Shown here: in pieces, positions 46,879 to 57,783 of the stretch
Layout: the number at the start of each line of letters is the position of its first letter
Position numbering within the stretch: position 1 is the stretch's first letter
Assembly (NCBI GenBank): GCA_963281255.1
Contig: OY725493.1
Span: forward strand, 4,433,857-4,497,856
DNA from: Aphrocallistes beatrix
Taxonomy: Eukaryota > Porifera > Hexactinellida > Sceptrulophora > Aphrocallistidae
Reading direction: 5' to 3'
Length of the DNA: 64,000 nucleotides
The notes under the pieces: generated by a model
Told to the model about the DNA's origin: nothing
Database searches by the model: none
The model's input: only the letters and a program-made list of their open reading frames with translations
Program-made: the position numbers and the translations under genes

Positions 46879-47953
46879 CATAGCCTACTGTATATAAGGC
46901 CTCAGAGTAACTTGACTAGGGATGCAGTAGAAGATGGTTGAACTAATACATGAGCTGCCTTAAATCATTAACAAAGCACAATAGAACTTAGGAATGTATT
47001 ACCAGCATATATAAATATGGTATCAAAGTACCCATATCCGTTGTTAAAATTTAGATTAGTCAACATATGGTTGCATAATAGGGTATATTTGTGACAAATT
47101 TGGTGATTTTCAGAGGTCGTTTAAGGGTACTTCTAAGTGTTTTTATTATAAAACTTTTCGCATAGAAATAAGATATGAATGGGTTAATACGAAAAATTTG
47201 GATTTTTTAATGGAATGTTGTTGCATTCCAGTGTTGCTATGGAAACGTGTTTTGGTCATTTGGGGTTATATCTTGAAAACCGCGATAGCTAGACATTCAA
47301 ATGTGATTCCATTTGATAGCGAATATACTACTTCCTATTAGCGATAATATAATTTCGACGTCTAAATTGAATGGTTTGCGAGATATTCGACAAATTACCA
47401 AATGTGACCAATATGATAAATTATCTAATAACTCGTAAACCATTGAATTTAGACAAATAAATTATATTATCACTTAATAGGAAATAGTCTATTGGATATC
47501 AAATGGAATTACATTTGAATGTCTAGCTATCGCGGTTTTCAAGATATGACCCCGACTGACCAAAACACGTTTCCATAGCAACACTGGAATGTAGCAACAT
47601 TCCATTAAAAAAATCCAAATTTTTCGTATTAACCCATTCACATCTCAGTTCTATGCGAAAAAAATTATAATAAAAATACTTAGAAGTACCCTTAAACGAC
47701 CTCTGAAAATCACCAATTTTGTCACAAATATACCCTATTGTGCAACCATATGTTGACTAATCTAAACTTTAACAACGGATATGGGTACTTTGATACCATA
47801 TTTATATATGCTGGTAATACATTTCTAAGCTCTATTGTGCTTTGTTAATGATTTAAGGCAGCTCATGTATTAGTTCAACCATCTTCTACCGCATCCCTAG
47901 TCCCAAATCCGCAAGTTACTCTGAGGCCGTATATATGTATTATGTAGGCTATG
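46879..47953. mobile_element. 1,075-bp foldback element
   Basis: Two ~520-bp arms in inverted orientation around a ~30-40 bp loop near 47410. Ends CATAGCCTAC / GTAGGCTATG. It is flanked by CCTGTGC on both sides (46872-46878 and 47954-47960), a 7-bp or overlapping 8-bp target duplication. Related loci at 51874 and 56292 keep the single uninterrupted CCTGTGC, which proves insertion. The arms differ by small indels but are otherwise highly similar. No ORF. Confidence 0.92.
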
Positions 47954-48011
47954 CCTGTGCTTTGTGGTATTGGGAGCTTTGGTGTCGGAATTGTACATTC
48001 CACATGACTTT

Positions 48012-48124
48012 CTGAGAATCTCACAGAAACGCACACGGAAATCTCACAGAAAAAACACAGAAATCTCACAGGAAATCGCACAGAAATCCACCGGGAAAAC
48101 TCACAGAAATCCACATGAAATCGA
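48012..48124 (+). repeat. Degenerate short tandem repeat
   Basis: Units resembling AATCTCACAGAAA/AATCGCACAGAAA with GGAAA and CACATGAAA variants, about 7 units. Confidence 0.75.
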
Positions 48125-48417
48125 ACATAATAATGAAGTCATATTTACTAATTATTGTGACGACATTCACTGTAATAAGTCACCGGATGGAATTTCGGAA
48201 GTTTTGCTTGTTGGTAAAAAGGCGTGAATTATATGGGAAACTACAGCTCTAGAGGAACATAAGCGATGTACAAGTATATTATATGAAGAGTTGCTATCAT
48301 TAATACAATGGACTCAGTCAAATATACTATTTTATACTTACAATATGCATCATTGTTGTATACAAATAAACAAAACAATAAAAGTAAAGAAACTTCAAAG
48401 AGAATAATAAAAAGAGT

Positions 48418-49721
48418 TCAGAAATCTTTATGAAGAACAGGGTAAGGATAGAAGAAAGCGCATAAACCAAGACTCTCTACAACAATAACACAGCCTAACT
48501 TATCAACAGCTACTCCTGATAAATTAAAGAACCGTTCTTGTTGTTTGTGTAACTTTGTTAGGAAATTTCCTTCATTAGAAAATATCTTCACACATTTCTC
48601 TCCTCTGTCTGACACTACCAAGTTCAGTTGTTGGTCTAAACAGAAGTGATAAGCATCTCCAATGCTATCTTTCCCAATCACACATCTCGTTAGAGTTCCT
48701 TCTTTAGAGAATGATTGGATGGGATATTCTGTTCCAGATAGCAAAACGTAGATCTCTTCTGCTGATAGAGAAATATCTCTGATCTCAGTAGCACCTTGTT
48801 TACAGAATTCAGTGTTTAGAGTTATTTGTTTTTCTTCTGTCAAGTCAGCTGTTAACTTGATTAACTTCATTCCTCTGTGGTTACCAACAAAAATGCTAGA
48901 TTTGTCAGTGCAAATACCTCTGAGAGGAAAACCATAATATTTCCACTTTTCAATCTTCTCACTGGATTCATTGAATTGAACAATTCTCTCTTCACATTGT
49001 ACGTAGATTGATTCAGTTAGAAACAGAATATTTTCTGGTTTAATCAGTTCCTTGTGTTTCAAAGTTCTAATCCATTCTCCTTCTTTTGAGAATATCTGAA
49101 TTCTGTATGAATTATTCCATTCACTCCGATCAGTCACATAAATATTATCATTCAGAGAGTCAACCGCGATACCATGTGGAGAAAGATTTGCTTTAAATCA
49201 TGGTGAACCTTACTCCACTTCAGTTTGTAGAAAATACTTTCCTTAGATCGTTGTTTACAGCTGAACATTATCTTTATAGACTCTTTCAACTCATCTAATC
49301 TTAACGTTACCTTCACATAAGGAATAGAAATGTCCATTTTCTCTTTTAGTAACTTTATACCGTCAGATATATTTGGAAAATGTGTTTGCGCAAAAGGTTC
49401 ATCAATTCCTTGAAACAGAGATTTCATCTCTTTGTAATTTTTCCTAATTTCTTGGTCGCGTTTCTCTATCTCTCCAATTTTATTTTCAATTTCTTGTTTC
49501 TTCTTTTCAATCCTGACACTCACAGAGTCCCAGATAGCGTTCAACTCTCGGATCACTTCCTCTTCTTTCCTTGAGATAACTTCTCTCATTTCTCTCCCAA
49601 TTCGACGCACAATCATTTTCTCACTCTCAATCACTTCACGGAACGCATTCACTTTCCGCTGTAGCTTCTCACTCTCAGGGAATGCAGTGACAGGAGCAGA
49701 TAACACATCTTTTGTCGCCAT
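48418..49721 (-). pseudogene. Coiled-coil/NHL-repeat protein, frameshifted
   Basis: TRIM-like architecture without visible RING or B-box: an N-terminal coiled coil (49152-49721; residues ~15-110 rich in E/K/R with REMREVISRKEEEVIREL), then beta-propeller-type NHL repeats (48418-49137). The latter contain RIQIFSKEGEWIRTLK, FVGNHRGMKLIKL, VIGKDSIGDAYHF and VKIFSNEGNFLTKL. The frame changes near 49185-49205: the coiled-coil frame runs into a stop at 49152, while the other frame reads SPHGIAVDSLNDNIYVTD, exactly the first NHL blade. A single small indel joins the halves, so this is a recent pseudogene, an assembly error, or two adjoining products. Such genes are highly multiplied in some sponges, a family-level recollection. 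Confidence 0.8.
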
Positions 49722-50427
49722 CCTTCACTCCTATTCTCTCTCAGCTAGCAACAGAGTACAGAGATGTCTCACTATTCTATTCAACAGATAATAACGCAGT
49801 TAACAATTCTACTCAACTCAACTCGATTCTATCGATTCACATACAAATACTGACTGCACTAGTGAAGATAACAGAGAGGAGATCAAGTTACTATAGAGTA
49901 TAAAATACTAAATTTAGACAAATGTTTAAAAGAGTTATTATCTCTCTTCTGTTTCGTAGTTATATTTACTATACAATAAACCGATTATAACCCGAATGAT
50001 ATTTCCAACATATCTCACAAAAATCTATATTTGTATCTTCATCGTGGGTAACACGATTAGAGATAAAATACCATTAAAAATCACAAAGAACTCCCTGTAG
50101 CAGATTGAGAACTGAATAGATGGCGTTTTTGGAGTTTTATTAGAATAGTCTTATTGATAGATAAACAACAATTCTACTTAATGTATATCATGTGCTAATC
50201 ATTTTATAATTTTCACTTATGGCAATGAAATTCCCCGGTTTCCGCCTGGGGGGCCCATGGAAGATATTATAAGGTCCACAATCAGGGTTCGGAATTAAGT
50301 ATTATATACATCTGACTGGCCATGGATGACTTCATTATTATGGTCGATGAGTTCAACGTTTGCTAATTTTGAAACCTATAAATAAGATATCTAATAAAAC
50401 AGCACAATACAAACCAGCAAATCAAAA
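49722..50427. other. Intergenic; contains exon remnant at 50340-50375
   Basis: No full gene. 50340-50385 repeats the acceptor and the first ~12 codons of the exon at 46426-46658 (minus strand), then diverges. Confidence 0.5.
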
Positions 50428-50810
50428 TACAGTGGAAGCCGCTTAATCGGGACAGCTCGGGAGTCAGCCTTTTGTCCCGATTAACCGACTTATGATAATA
50501 GTCTACATCCGCGTACTGTGTCATTACCCTGAATAAGATGAAATATATACAAATGTATCCCTGCTACATACAAAAACGTATCCTACTTAAGTATAAAAGA
50601 AATTCAACTACATAGAAGTTAGAAGAACTGCATGTATTTATATACAACCATTAATTTGAATCATTTCTTTTGTTTTAGTACATGACGATCAGATAGTGAC
50701 AGCAAGATCCTCCTTCGCTTAATCGGACAATAATTCCTGATTAAGCGGAGGAAAATAAAGTTTTTCTTCGCTTAATCGGGAATTATTGTCCCGATTAACC
50801 GATCAATTTA
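50428..50810. mobile_element. Pogo/Tigger-like element, incomplete
   Basis: Left end TACAGTGGAAGCCGCTTAAT with inverted GTCCCGATTAACCG downstream. CTTCGCTTAATCGG is repeated near 50713 and 50767. A complete right terminus is not visible, so the element is truncated or rearranged. Confidence 0.6.
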
Positions 50811-50823
50811 TAATGTAAATGCT

Positions 50824-51030
50824 CACCATCTCAGCTGTAGCCTCACTCATGTGTTTCCGATCACGAAAGGCAGTAGTGAAGTTAAGGAGCGTACTTGCAT
50901 CTCTTTACGAGTAGAAGAGGCGTGCACTTCCATACTCTGAATCAGCTCTTCGATGTCTCCAGCATCTGATCCCTTTTCCAGGAGGAGGATGTACCTCTCG
51001 TTTGAAGGAAATTGTCTCCCAGCTACCAGA
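50824..51030 (-). pseudogene. Coding-like exon fragment, frame-disrupted, unidentified
   Basis: Minus-strand sequence less AT-rich than its surroundings, reading SNERYILLLEKGSDAGDIEE then LIQSMEVHASSTRKEMQ in one frame, and LLNFTTAFRDRKHMSEATAE in another. It ends at a donor-like ATG/GTGAGC, and an acceptor-like TGGTAG lies at the other end. It looks like one ~190-nt exon with an indel in the middle. I cannot name the protein. It abuts the pogo-like element. Confidence 0.45.
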
Positions 51031-51441
51031 ATAGCCGATAAGCAGAATTTTAAATTATATACATTATTTAATAACTATGACTATAATTCTTCGATCTTTT
51101 TAGCTTTAAAGTTTTTAATTTAAGTTGATTATTTATTTCGAAGATACTTTTATTTATACTGTAGCATATATGTTTGGTGATACCACAATATATAATTGGA
51201 TAATTTTGATGGTAGAATCATTGAAGCATTTTAATAACAGAGAATTCCACTTGAATACACCTTTTTCTAACATGTGACAACTTTCACATACTATTGAGTG
51301 TAGTAAGAATTCACATTCAGATCTAAAAGCAATTATTGTATGTATTATTATATTTCGACGACACGTGTGTTGAGAGGCCTACAAATGTTGATCAGCTGCA
51401 AAAGGAATTTTTGTGGAGCATTTTTCAAATCTGTTTTAAAC

Positions 51442-51696
51442 TCAAAACGAACAATAGCATCTTTGGAATATTTCAATTAAATTCTCATAGCAATTTCTAA
51501 GGGTGTACTCTGATGGTAGACTTTGGAAATTCCCAACATTCCGATTTTTATCTCGTTTATTACAAATAGTATTCATGATCGCCGATGAGTTTATCTCTAT
51601 ACTTTCACACTTTAAAAAAGATGGATTGATTGTGGTTCTTCTCACTGTTTCATAGTTGAATACTATCGCCATGATTAGGAAGATCACAGAGTGCAA
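51442..51696 (-). CDS. Possible 5' exon of an unrecognised secreted-protein family
   Basis: Open frame containing MAIVFNYETVRRTTINPSFL, then CNKRDKNRNVGNFQSLPSE and YENLIEIFQ. A similar reading, CNTRDNNRNFENLQSLPSD followed after a stop by YENLIEIF, occurs on + at about 55310-55430, so amino acids appear conserved. The N-terminus is hydrophobic. The downstream exon of the same family would be the VSKLANVEL type (46658, 50375). Gene models cannot be completed from the sequence. Confidence 0.4.
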   Translation of the reverse strand: MHSVIFLIMAIVFNYETVRRTTINPSFLKCESIEINSSAIMNTICNKRDKNRNVGNFQSLPSEYTLRNCYENLIEIFQRCYCSF

Positions 51697-51873
51697 TCAA
51701 AAGTTTGGATTTTGAGTTGGAAACCTAGAAGTCTCAAAGCGAAATCTTCACCTCTCGCCGAGATAGATGACAAAGTGTGCAGACCATTTTGATTGTTTTA
51801 TACTACAAATACTTTTGGTTCTAAACAGTAGTGACTTACATTTACGTAGAATACAATCGAAGGGAGAGTTAGA

Positions 51874-52127
51874 ATGCTAGAAAGCCTGTGCTTTGTGGTA
51901 TTAGGAATTTTGTTGTAGGAATTGTACCTTCCACTTGGTTTTCCGTTCCCTCTAGAGTCCACACAATGGAAACACAAATTTTTGTATAAATTTCTTGAAC
52001 ATACGAGTTACATAAAATGTATCAACTGCATTGAAAACCCAGCTAATTATTCAAGTTTGTTAATAATAAAGCATAGATTCATGAGCAAAACATTAGAAAT
52101 AGTGAGACAGTTAGACAGACTAAATTA
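51874..52127 (+). pseudogene. Signal-peptide-like ORF, copy with one stop
   Basis: MLESLCFVVLGILL, a TAG stop at 51916, then ELYLPLGFPFPLESTQ and KFLEHTSYIKCINCIENPA in the same frame. It corresponds to the open copy at 56017-56292. Confidence 0.45.
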
Positions 52128-52389
52128 GTTAATACAACAAAAAACCTAGAATATAGTTTTTTATTTCAAACGGTTTCATAAAGTTACCAAGTTAGAACTA
52201 CTAGCCGCTAATTACTCGCTCGTGATTCCTCAACTAGTTAAGTGTGAATATTTCTGAATACTGGTCTTATAGGAAAATAGACAGCTGTATATACTACAAG
52301 TATATTATTCATTCGAAGAGCTTTGAGGTAACAAGTTTTATGACTTTATTTCTTGTGCATGAAGGCAAATATCTTATATGTTAAAACTC

Positions 52390-53067
52390 TAGGATTTTTT
52401 TTTGTTTGTTTGTCCGAATTGATTGAAGAATTGGCAAGATCTAAGCGAAATGTTCGCACCTCGCTGAGATAGGTGACAAAATGTGCTGACCAATCAAATT
52501 CGATTATTTTATAATGCAAATACATTGGAATAAAATAGTAGTGACTTATGCATACAATCAAAAGAACTATTTATGATTGAAATTCATTGGTTTATGTGAG
52601 AACCAATCAATTATCAGCCTTTTATAATGCCATTCACACGATTCTATTTCATATAAATGATTGAATACTGCTATTTTGAGTCAATAATTTGATTGTTAAC
52701 AACAATTAAAGTGTGTTATATGCTACGATCAATCAATTCGATCATAAAATAACTATTAACGACATGGACTGGAATTGATTATTTAAGTATAATAATCTTT
52801 AGCAATGTGAATTTTGTGTATTCAAATTGAGCTTACATTCAGGATTAGTTGACTTAATACGAAGTAAATTATATTTATCACGAAACAAAATTTCTGCTAC
52901 AGTTCTGATTTCATAAATGTAACCGTAGACAAATGACAATCAAGCGTACTTAGTATAAAACAGGAAAGCGACGTATTGTTTCTCTAATATTCCCAAGCGC
53001 CCACTGGGGAAATCTGCAGACACGTAGTGTCTGCAAGCCGCGCAGCGCAAGCAAGCGAAGCGCGCTT
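52390..53067 (+). mobile_element. Family B-type element, diverged copy
   Basis: Left end TTTGTTTGTTTGTCCGAATTGATTGAAGAATTGGCAAG matches family B reversed; right end TGCAGACAC/GTGTCTGCA hairpin plus AAGCCGCGCAGCGCAAGC and GCGCGCTTG. The middle is not the same as in 2809-3515, so it may be two fragments or another subfamily. Confidence 0.55.
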
Positions 53068-53069
53068 GA

Positions 53070-53278
53070 ATAATTATATAATAATTATATAATTACTATA
53101 TAATTATTATATAATTATTATATAATTATTTTATAATAATTATATAATAATTATATAATAATTATATAATTATTATATAATTATTATATAATTACTATAT
53201 AATTATTATATAATTATTATATAATTATTATAAAATAATTATATAATAATTATATAATTATTATATAATTATTATATT
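53070..53278. repeat. ATAATTATATAATTAT satellite-like array
   Basis: About 210 bp of TTATATAATTATTATATAAT-type sequence containing both orientations, with local palindromes. It starts directly at the GCGCTTG end of the family B element. Confidence 0.9.
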
Positions 53279-53876
53279 TTAACCATTTCCCAATCTGTTT
53301 CACAATTTTGTATTGGTTTAGAAATGTGTTCTAGTTAACAAAAGCTAATATTTTGCCTCAAAATTTCCAATTTGATACATCTTGCTTTAACATCTGCGCA
53401 GGTGTCTCAAATACAGTTAAAATTTTGGTTTGATAATGAATAGAGTGTGCAGTGGTCATGTCCATTTCAGAAGTGTGCGATAGTACAGATTTTATGGCAG
53501 CATTGTAATTAGTTATCCAAATAGAAGGAAAGAATAACAGGGTTGCAGTGGGGATTAAAAAATATTCTTGCATAATAGGTCCTTTCATATATCTATTTTC
53601 GATGCAAGGATGTACAGCTCAACAGAGAAAAGTTCTTTATATCAATCTAATAAATTTCCATACACCTAAATCCATAAATAGCGTTTTGATATGTGGATAC
53701 GTTATAAGATCAGACTTATGGTAGCCCATGAAACTACTGAAGAGAGTAATGAAACCGCGAATAGTCGAGGGAACGAGTCGCGAATAGTAAAACAAGACTC
53801 AAAACATTTTCCGCAAATAGTCGAAAACGCGAACGTCAAACTCGCGAACGGCGAGGGCTGCTTGTATATATGCATA
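53279..53876. other. Intergenic, no gene seen
   Basis: About 600 bp. A 76-codon minus-strand open frame (53358-53588) has no recognisable relatives here. CGCGAA(T/C) motifs recur at 53757-53850. Confidence 0.4.
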
Positions 53877-54495
53877 CAAGTGCGCTTCGCTTTCTTGTGC
53901 TGCGCGGCTTGCGGACACTGTGTGTCCGCAGAGTCGCCCGGCAGACGCCAGGAGTTACTCAATCTAGCCTATTTTGGGAATTTGTTTAATTTATATAAAT
54001 ATTGTGAACAAAAGTTAACCAATAATTTCTCATATAGATCTGAAAATATGATATTCGAATTCTACACCCCTCAAAACCCCATGTCAACCGTTGGAAGCTA
54101 GTCTCATATATAATTTTTAAAATTCATCAAATCGTGTGAAAATATGTATATAAAGGTGTGAAAATATACACATGACCTTTTTTACTGCCATAAACTATAA
54201 TATAATTGAGACATTTATATAAGTTATTGCTTTGAAGTATTAATAACAATCACAGCTTACAATTGTGTCGTACAATGATTTCTATTGTGAGAGTGAATCC
54301 GTACATAGTATTGTATAGAAAAGGTGTGAAAAATTGTTTTCCATTTTTTTTGCAGAAGTGTGAAAGTTTCGCTTAGATTTTCGAAATTAATTGTAGATTC
54401 ATCATTTGACACCTACATGCCAATTTTCGTATCTCTACGACTTGCCAATTCTTCAATCAATTCGGACAAACAAACAAAAAATTCTAGCATTTTAA
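53877..54495 (-). mobile_element. Family B element, copy at 53.9 kb
   Basis: Colinear with 2809-3515: GC-rich end with TTGCGGACACTGTGTGTCCG, AACCCCATGTCAACCGTTGG, AAGGTGTGAAAAATTG, and terminal CTTCAATCAATTCGGACA plus CAAACAAACA. No long direct repeats are seen at its flanks. Confidence 0.82.
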
Positions 54496-54667
54496 TATGT
54501 AAGATGTTAATAACTCATAACATTATCACTTTTAAAATGTGAAATCGGATTTACATGTTATAATACCCTAGATTAGCCGTTGAGAACTTGCTTTTAGCTA
54601 AAATACGATTTTTTTCAAAAGTTGTCAAAATATATGTATATATTAATATGTTAATAACTTGTAGTAT

Positions 54668-55010
54668 TCATATACCAAAATCAGATGCTACAATAAGTTG
54701 ACAAAATTCAGTAGCACCTTTAGGAATAGGTGGTTCAATTTCTCTTCTTGCTCGATTCATTGCATTCTCCAAAATTTTGTAGGACATGAACTGCAGAAGG
54801 ATCACGAACAACATCTTTGGACACTTTAGATAACCTTTCACGTGAAGATCTCGCCGCAGAAACACATTTAGAACTTAAAACTAAAACTTCAGTATTATAA
54901 TCAGAAACGAGATGGTTATGGTGTTTTAAGGAATCAATTGTATTGAATTCAGAGTTTAACTTGAGCAATTTGTAAAATGGACATCTATTTATACAATGAA
55001 ACGTTCCTGA
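54668..55010 (-). pseudogene. FLYWCH-type zinc finger / MULE-like remnant
   Basis: Overlapping minus-strand frames read HCINRCPFYKLLKL, then SLKHHNHLVSDYNTE, RSSRERLSKVSKDVVRD and, after frame changes, EIEPPIPKGATEFCQL. The C-x-C...H-x-H arrangement followed by a helical R/K-rich region resembles FLYWCH domains of Mutator-like elements in invertebrates. Assignment is by pattern only. Confidence 0.5.
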
Positions 55011-55379
55011 GTATACATTTTACAGTTTCATTTGTTTGGTTTACAATTTACTGACAATTGTATTTTGGATCAATTGCAAACCTCAAAAAGTCGATCAATT
55101 GCAGGCGCTCCATTGGAGTTTGATATTTTTAACGAAAAATGTTGGACTTATTTGATGTAATTCTTTATAATCTCTCAAATTCCATTCAATTCCTTCAAGA
55201 TTAGTGGTCCAAGGCCCCAAAAGGTGTATCAGAGGAAGGAACAGTGAGTACAAACCCGATCAATCTATATTTATTTAATTTATGAAAGATTCATTGACGA
55301 TCGTCAATAGAATACAATTGTGTAATACACGAGATAATAATCGGAATTTTGAGAATCTTCAAAGTTTACCATCTGATCA

Positions 55380-56280
55380 ACACTCTTAAAAGTCATTATG
55401 AGAATTTAATTGAAATATTTAGAATAAAAATATTCAGGAAACACATTTAAAAATAAGCTCCACACAAAGTAATTCCTTTTTGCAGCTGATCAACATTTGT
55501 AGGCCTCTCAATACACGTGTCGTCGAAATATAGAATAATGCATAGAATTAATTGCTTTTAGATCTGAATGTGAATTCTTACTGCACTCAATAGTATGTGA
55601 AAAATTCACACATGTGAGAAAAAGGTGTATTCAAGTGGAATTTTCTGTTACTAAATGCTTCAATGATTCTACCATAATTATCCAATAATGCATGTTTATA
55701 GCGAAAAATGTTAACGACATAGATAAATCTGAAATGCCTTCTTGCACAAGAAATAATTCTAAGTCAGGAAACTTCAAGTAACCTCTAAGCTCTTCGAATG
55801 AATAATATACAAGTACACAGCTGTCTATTTCGCTCTCAGACCAGTATTCAGAAGTATTCATGCTCTAACAAGCGAGTAATTAGCTGCTAGTAATACTAAC
55901 TTGGTAACTTTATGGAATACTTTGAGATAAATGACTAATATTCTAGGCTTTATGTTGTATCAACTAATTTAGTCTGTCTAACTGTATCACTATTTCCATT
56001 GTTTTGCTCTATGAATCTAATCTTTAATAATAACAAACTTGAATAATTTCAAGGGTCTAATGTAAACGAAAAAATAAACGCCTAGGCGATTATTAATGGA
56101 AATACAGGACTTGGTTACAAGAGCTGGGTTTTCAATGTAGTTGATACATTTCTTGTAATTTGTATGTTCAAGAAATTTATGCAAAAATTTTTGTTTCTTT
56201 TGTGCGGACTCTAGAGGGAACAGAAAACCAAGTGGAAGGTACAACTCCGACAGCAAAACTCCCAGGACCACAAAGCACAG
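55380..56280 (-). repeat. Family C segmental repeat, copy 2
   Basis: Reversed relative to 51170-52330. It includes AGGCCTCTCAATACACGTGT (55501), AACTTTATGGAATAC and ACTAATTTAGTCTGTCTAAC (about 55963). It is preceded at 55300-55430 by the CNTRDNNRN-coding stretch. Confidence 0.7.
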
Positions 56281-56292
56281 GCTTTCTAGCAT
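56017..56292 (-). CDS. Small putative secreted protein, unrecognised
   Basis: 91-codon open frame, MLESLCFVVLGVLLSELYLP then LESAQKKQKFLHKFLEHTN and CINYIENPA. The first ~20 residues are hydrophobic like a signal peptide. Two other copies in the window are broken (46861 by insertion, 51874 by a stop). Conservation of KFLEHT.Y.KCIN.IENPA between copies hints that the frame was real. No family recognised; it may equally be a passenger in a repeat. Confidence 0.4.
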   Translation of the reverse strand: MLESLCFVVLGVLLSELYLPLGFLFPLESAQKKQKFLHKFLEHTNYKKCINYIENPALVTKSCISINNRLGVYFFVYIRPLKLFKFVIIKD

Positions 56293-56800
56293 TCTAACTC
56301 TCCCTTCAATTGTATGTTACGTAAATGTAAGTCACTACAGTTTAGATCCAAATGCATTTGTATTACGTATAAAACAATGAAAATGGTAGGAACAATTTGT
56401 CATCTATCTCGGCGAGAGGTGAAGAATTCGCTTCAAAATATGAGAATTTTATTTAAATATTCAGAATAATAAATATTTAGGAAACATTTTTGAAAAATGC
56501 TCCACACAAAGTAATTCCTTTGCAACTGATCAGCATTTGTAGGCCTCTCAACACACATGTCATCGAAATATAGAACAACAAATATAATCAATTGCTTTTA
56601 GATCTGAATGTGAATTCTTACTGCGCTTAATAGTATGTGAAAAATTCACACATGTGAGAAAAAGGTGTATTCAAGTAGAATTTTCTGTTAATAAAATGCT
56701 TCAATGATTCTACCATCAAAATTATCCAATTACACATTTCGCATCATCAAATATATATGGAACAGTATAAATATAAATATCTATGAGATAAATAATTTAC
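56293..56800 (-). repeat. Family C segmental repeat, copy 3
   Basis: Continues from copy 2 with a second AGGCCTCTCAACACACATGT (56542), GATCTGAATGTGAATTCTTA and CTTCAATGATTCTACCATCA block, so the 51.2-51.5 kb portion is present twice in the 55-57 kb cluster. Confidence 0.7.
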
Positions 56801-57002
56801 TTAAATTAAAAGCTTCAATGCTAGAAAGATCGAACCACTAAAGTCACATGTACTAAATAATATATATATATATAATTATCCCTGGAACAACTTGGCATAT
56901 TGAAAGTGAAAATGAAAGTTAATTGAAAGTGAACTGAAGGTGAAAATGAATTGGGGTCAACCCTATTTATACTTTTCAAGCTAAGTAGTTCCAGGGTTTT
57001 AA

Positions 57003-57238
57003 TTAATATACACATTCTATTAAAATTTCAGCCTTCTAATTAGCACTTAAAATGGCTGAGTTATAGTTGAAAAACTGAAATTTCTAATTATAAAAAAGGT
57101 GACAATGACGTCATAATTCCATGATGAGTCGACATTTTGCTCTGAACTCAGAACTTAGTGGAGCCATAGCCAAAAGACTCCCACATGCCAAAAATCAGCT
57201 TTCTGGGCCTGACAGTTTCTTCAATCAATTCGTTACAG
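57003..57238 (-). mobile_element. Family A element, copy 6 (partial)
   Basis: Only the CGTTACAG-side half remains, ACATTCTATTAAAATTTCAG to TTCAATCAATTCGTTACAG. One TGACGTCA present. Confidence 0.8.
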
Positions 57239-57304
57239 AGATATCCTTACTATTAAAACTCGATTAATGTGCATATATATATGTATGCGTGTATATATAT
57301 ATAT

Positions 57305-57778
57305 TCGCTTGCTTGCGCTGCGCGGCTGGCGGACACTTCGTGTCCACCGGAGGCTCCCTTCGGTCGCCTGGGGTCACATTAGTTAATTATAAGGGCGATA
57401 GCATCTCTAAATATGTCCATCTTAGTGTTAAAATCGATATCACTCAAAAAATCACCGAATTTGTCAATTTAAAAATTTTTGATGCGTAATGATGACAACA
57501 GAGTGATGAGTCATCATTTTTTGATGGTAGTTGTATCATATGTGAGACATGTTAGTATACAGATTCTATTAAAATTTCAGCCTTCTATCTCCTATAATGG
57601 CTGAGTTATGCTCGAATAACTGTATTGCTTAACTTTTAAAAATGTGACAATGACGTTCCATGATGAGTCGACATTTTCGTCTGAGCTCAGAACTTACTGG
57701 AGCCATAGCCAAAATACTCTCACATGCCAAAAATCAGCTTTCTGCGCCCGGCAGTTTCTTCAATCAATTCGTTACAGA
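57305..57778 (-). mobile_element. Family A element, copy 7
   Basis: From CGCTTGCTTGCGCTGCGC to TTCGTTACAG. It is separated from copy 6 by ATCCTTACTATTAAAACTCG and a TA-rich stretch, the usual outer tail of the family. Both CREs are damaged (TGATGACAACAG and TGACGTTCCA), but the AP-1-like TGAGTCATCA remains. Confidence 0.82.
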
Positions 57779-57783
57779 GATAT

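Larger units (their letters stand above)
46861..48228 (+). pseudogene. Signal-peptide-like ORF interrupted by hairpin element
   Basis: ATG 46861 opens MLESLC and is then broken by the 1,075-bp hairpin insertion; the frame continues after 47954 as CFVVLGALVSELYIPHD. Uninterrupted relatives are at 56017-56292 (minus, open for 91 codons) and 51874 (+, one stop). After ~15 further codons this copy runs into a degenerate CACAGAAAT-type array and ends with EHNNEVIFTNYCDDIHCNKS...VGKKA. The N-terminus is hydrophobic like a signal peptide. Function unknown. Confidence 0.5.
51170..52330 (+). repeat. Family C segmental repeat, copy 1
   Basis: Blocks in this order recur, reversed, in 55380-56800: GATGGTAGAATCATTGAAGC, ACGACACGTGTGTTGAGAGG, GCGAAATCTTCACCTCTCGC, ATGCTAGAAAGCCTGTGC, and a GACAGCTGT...TTATTCATTCGAAGAGCT block. 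Parts also occur at 46620-46870 and 47954-48010. These are probably duplicated gene fragments with flanks rather than a transposon. Confidence 0.7.
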
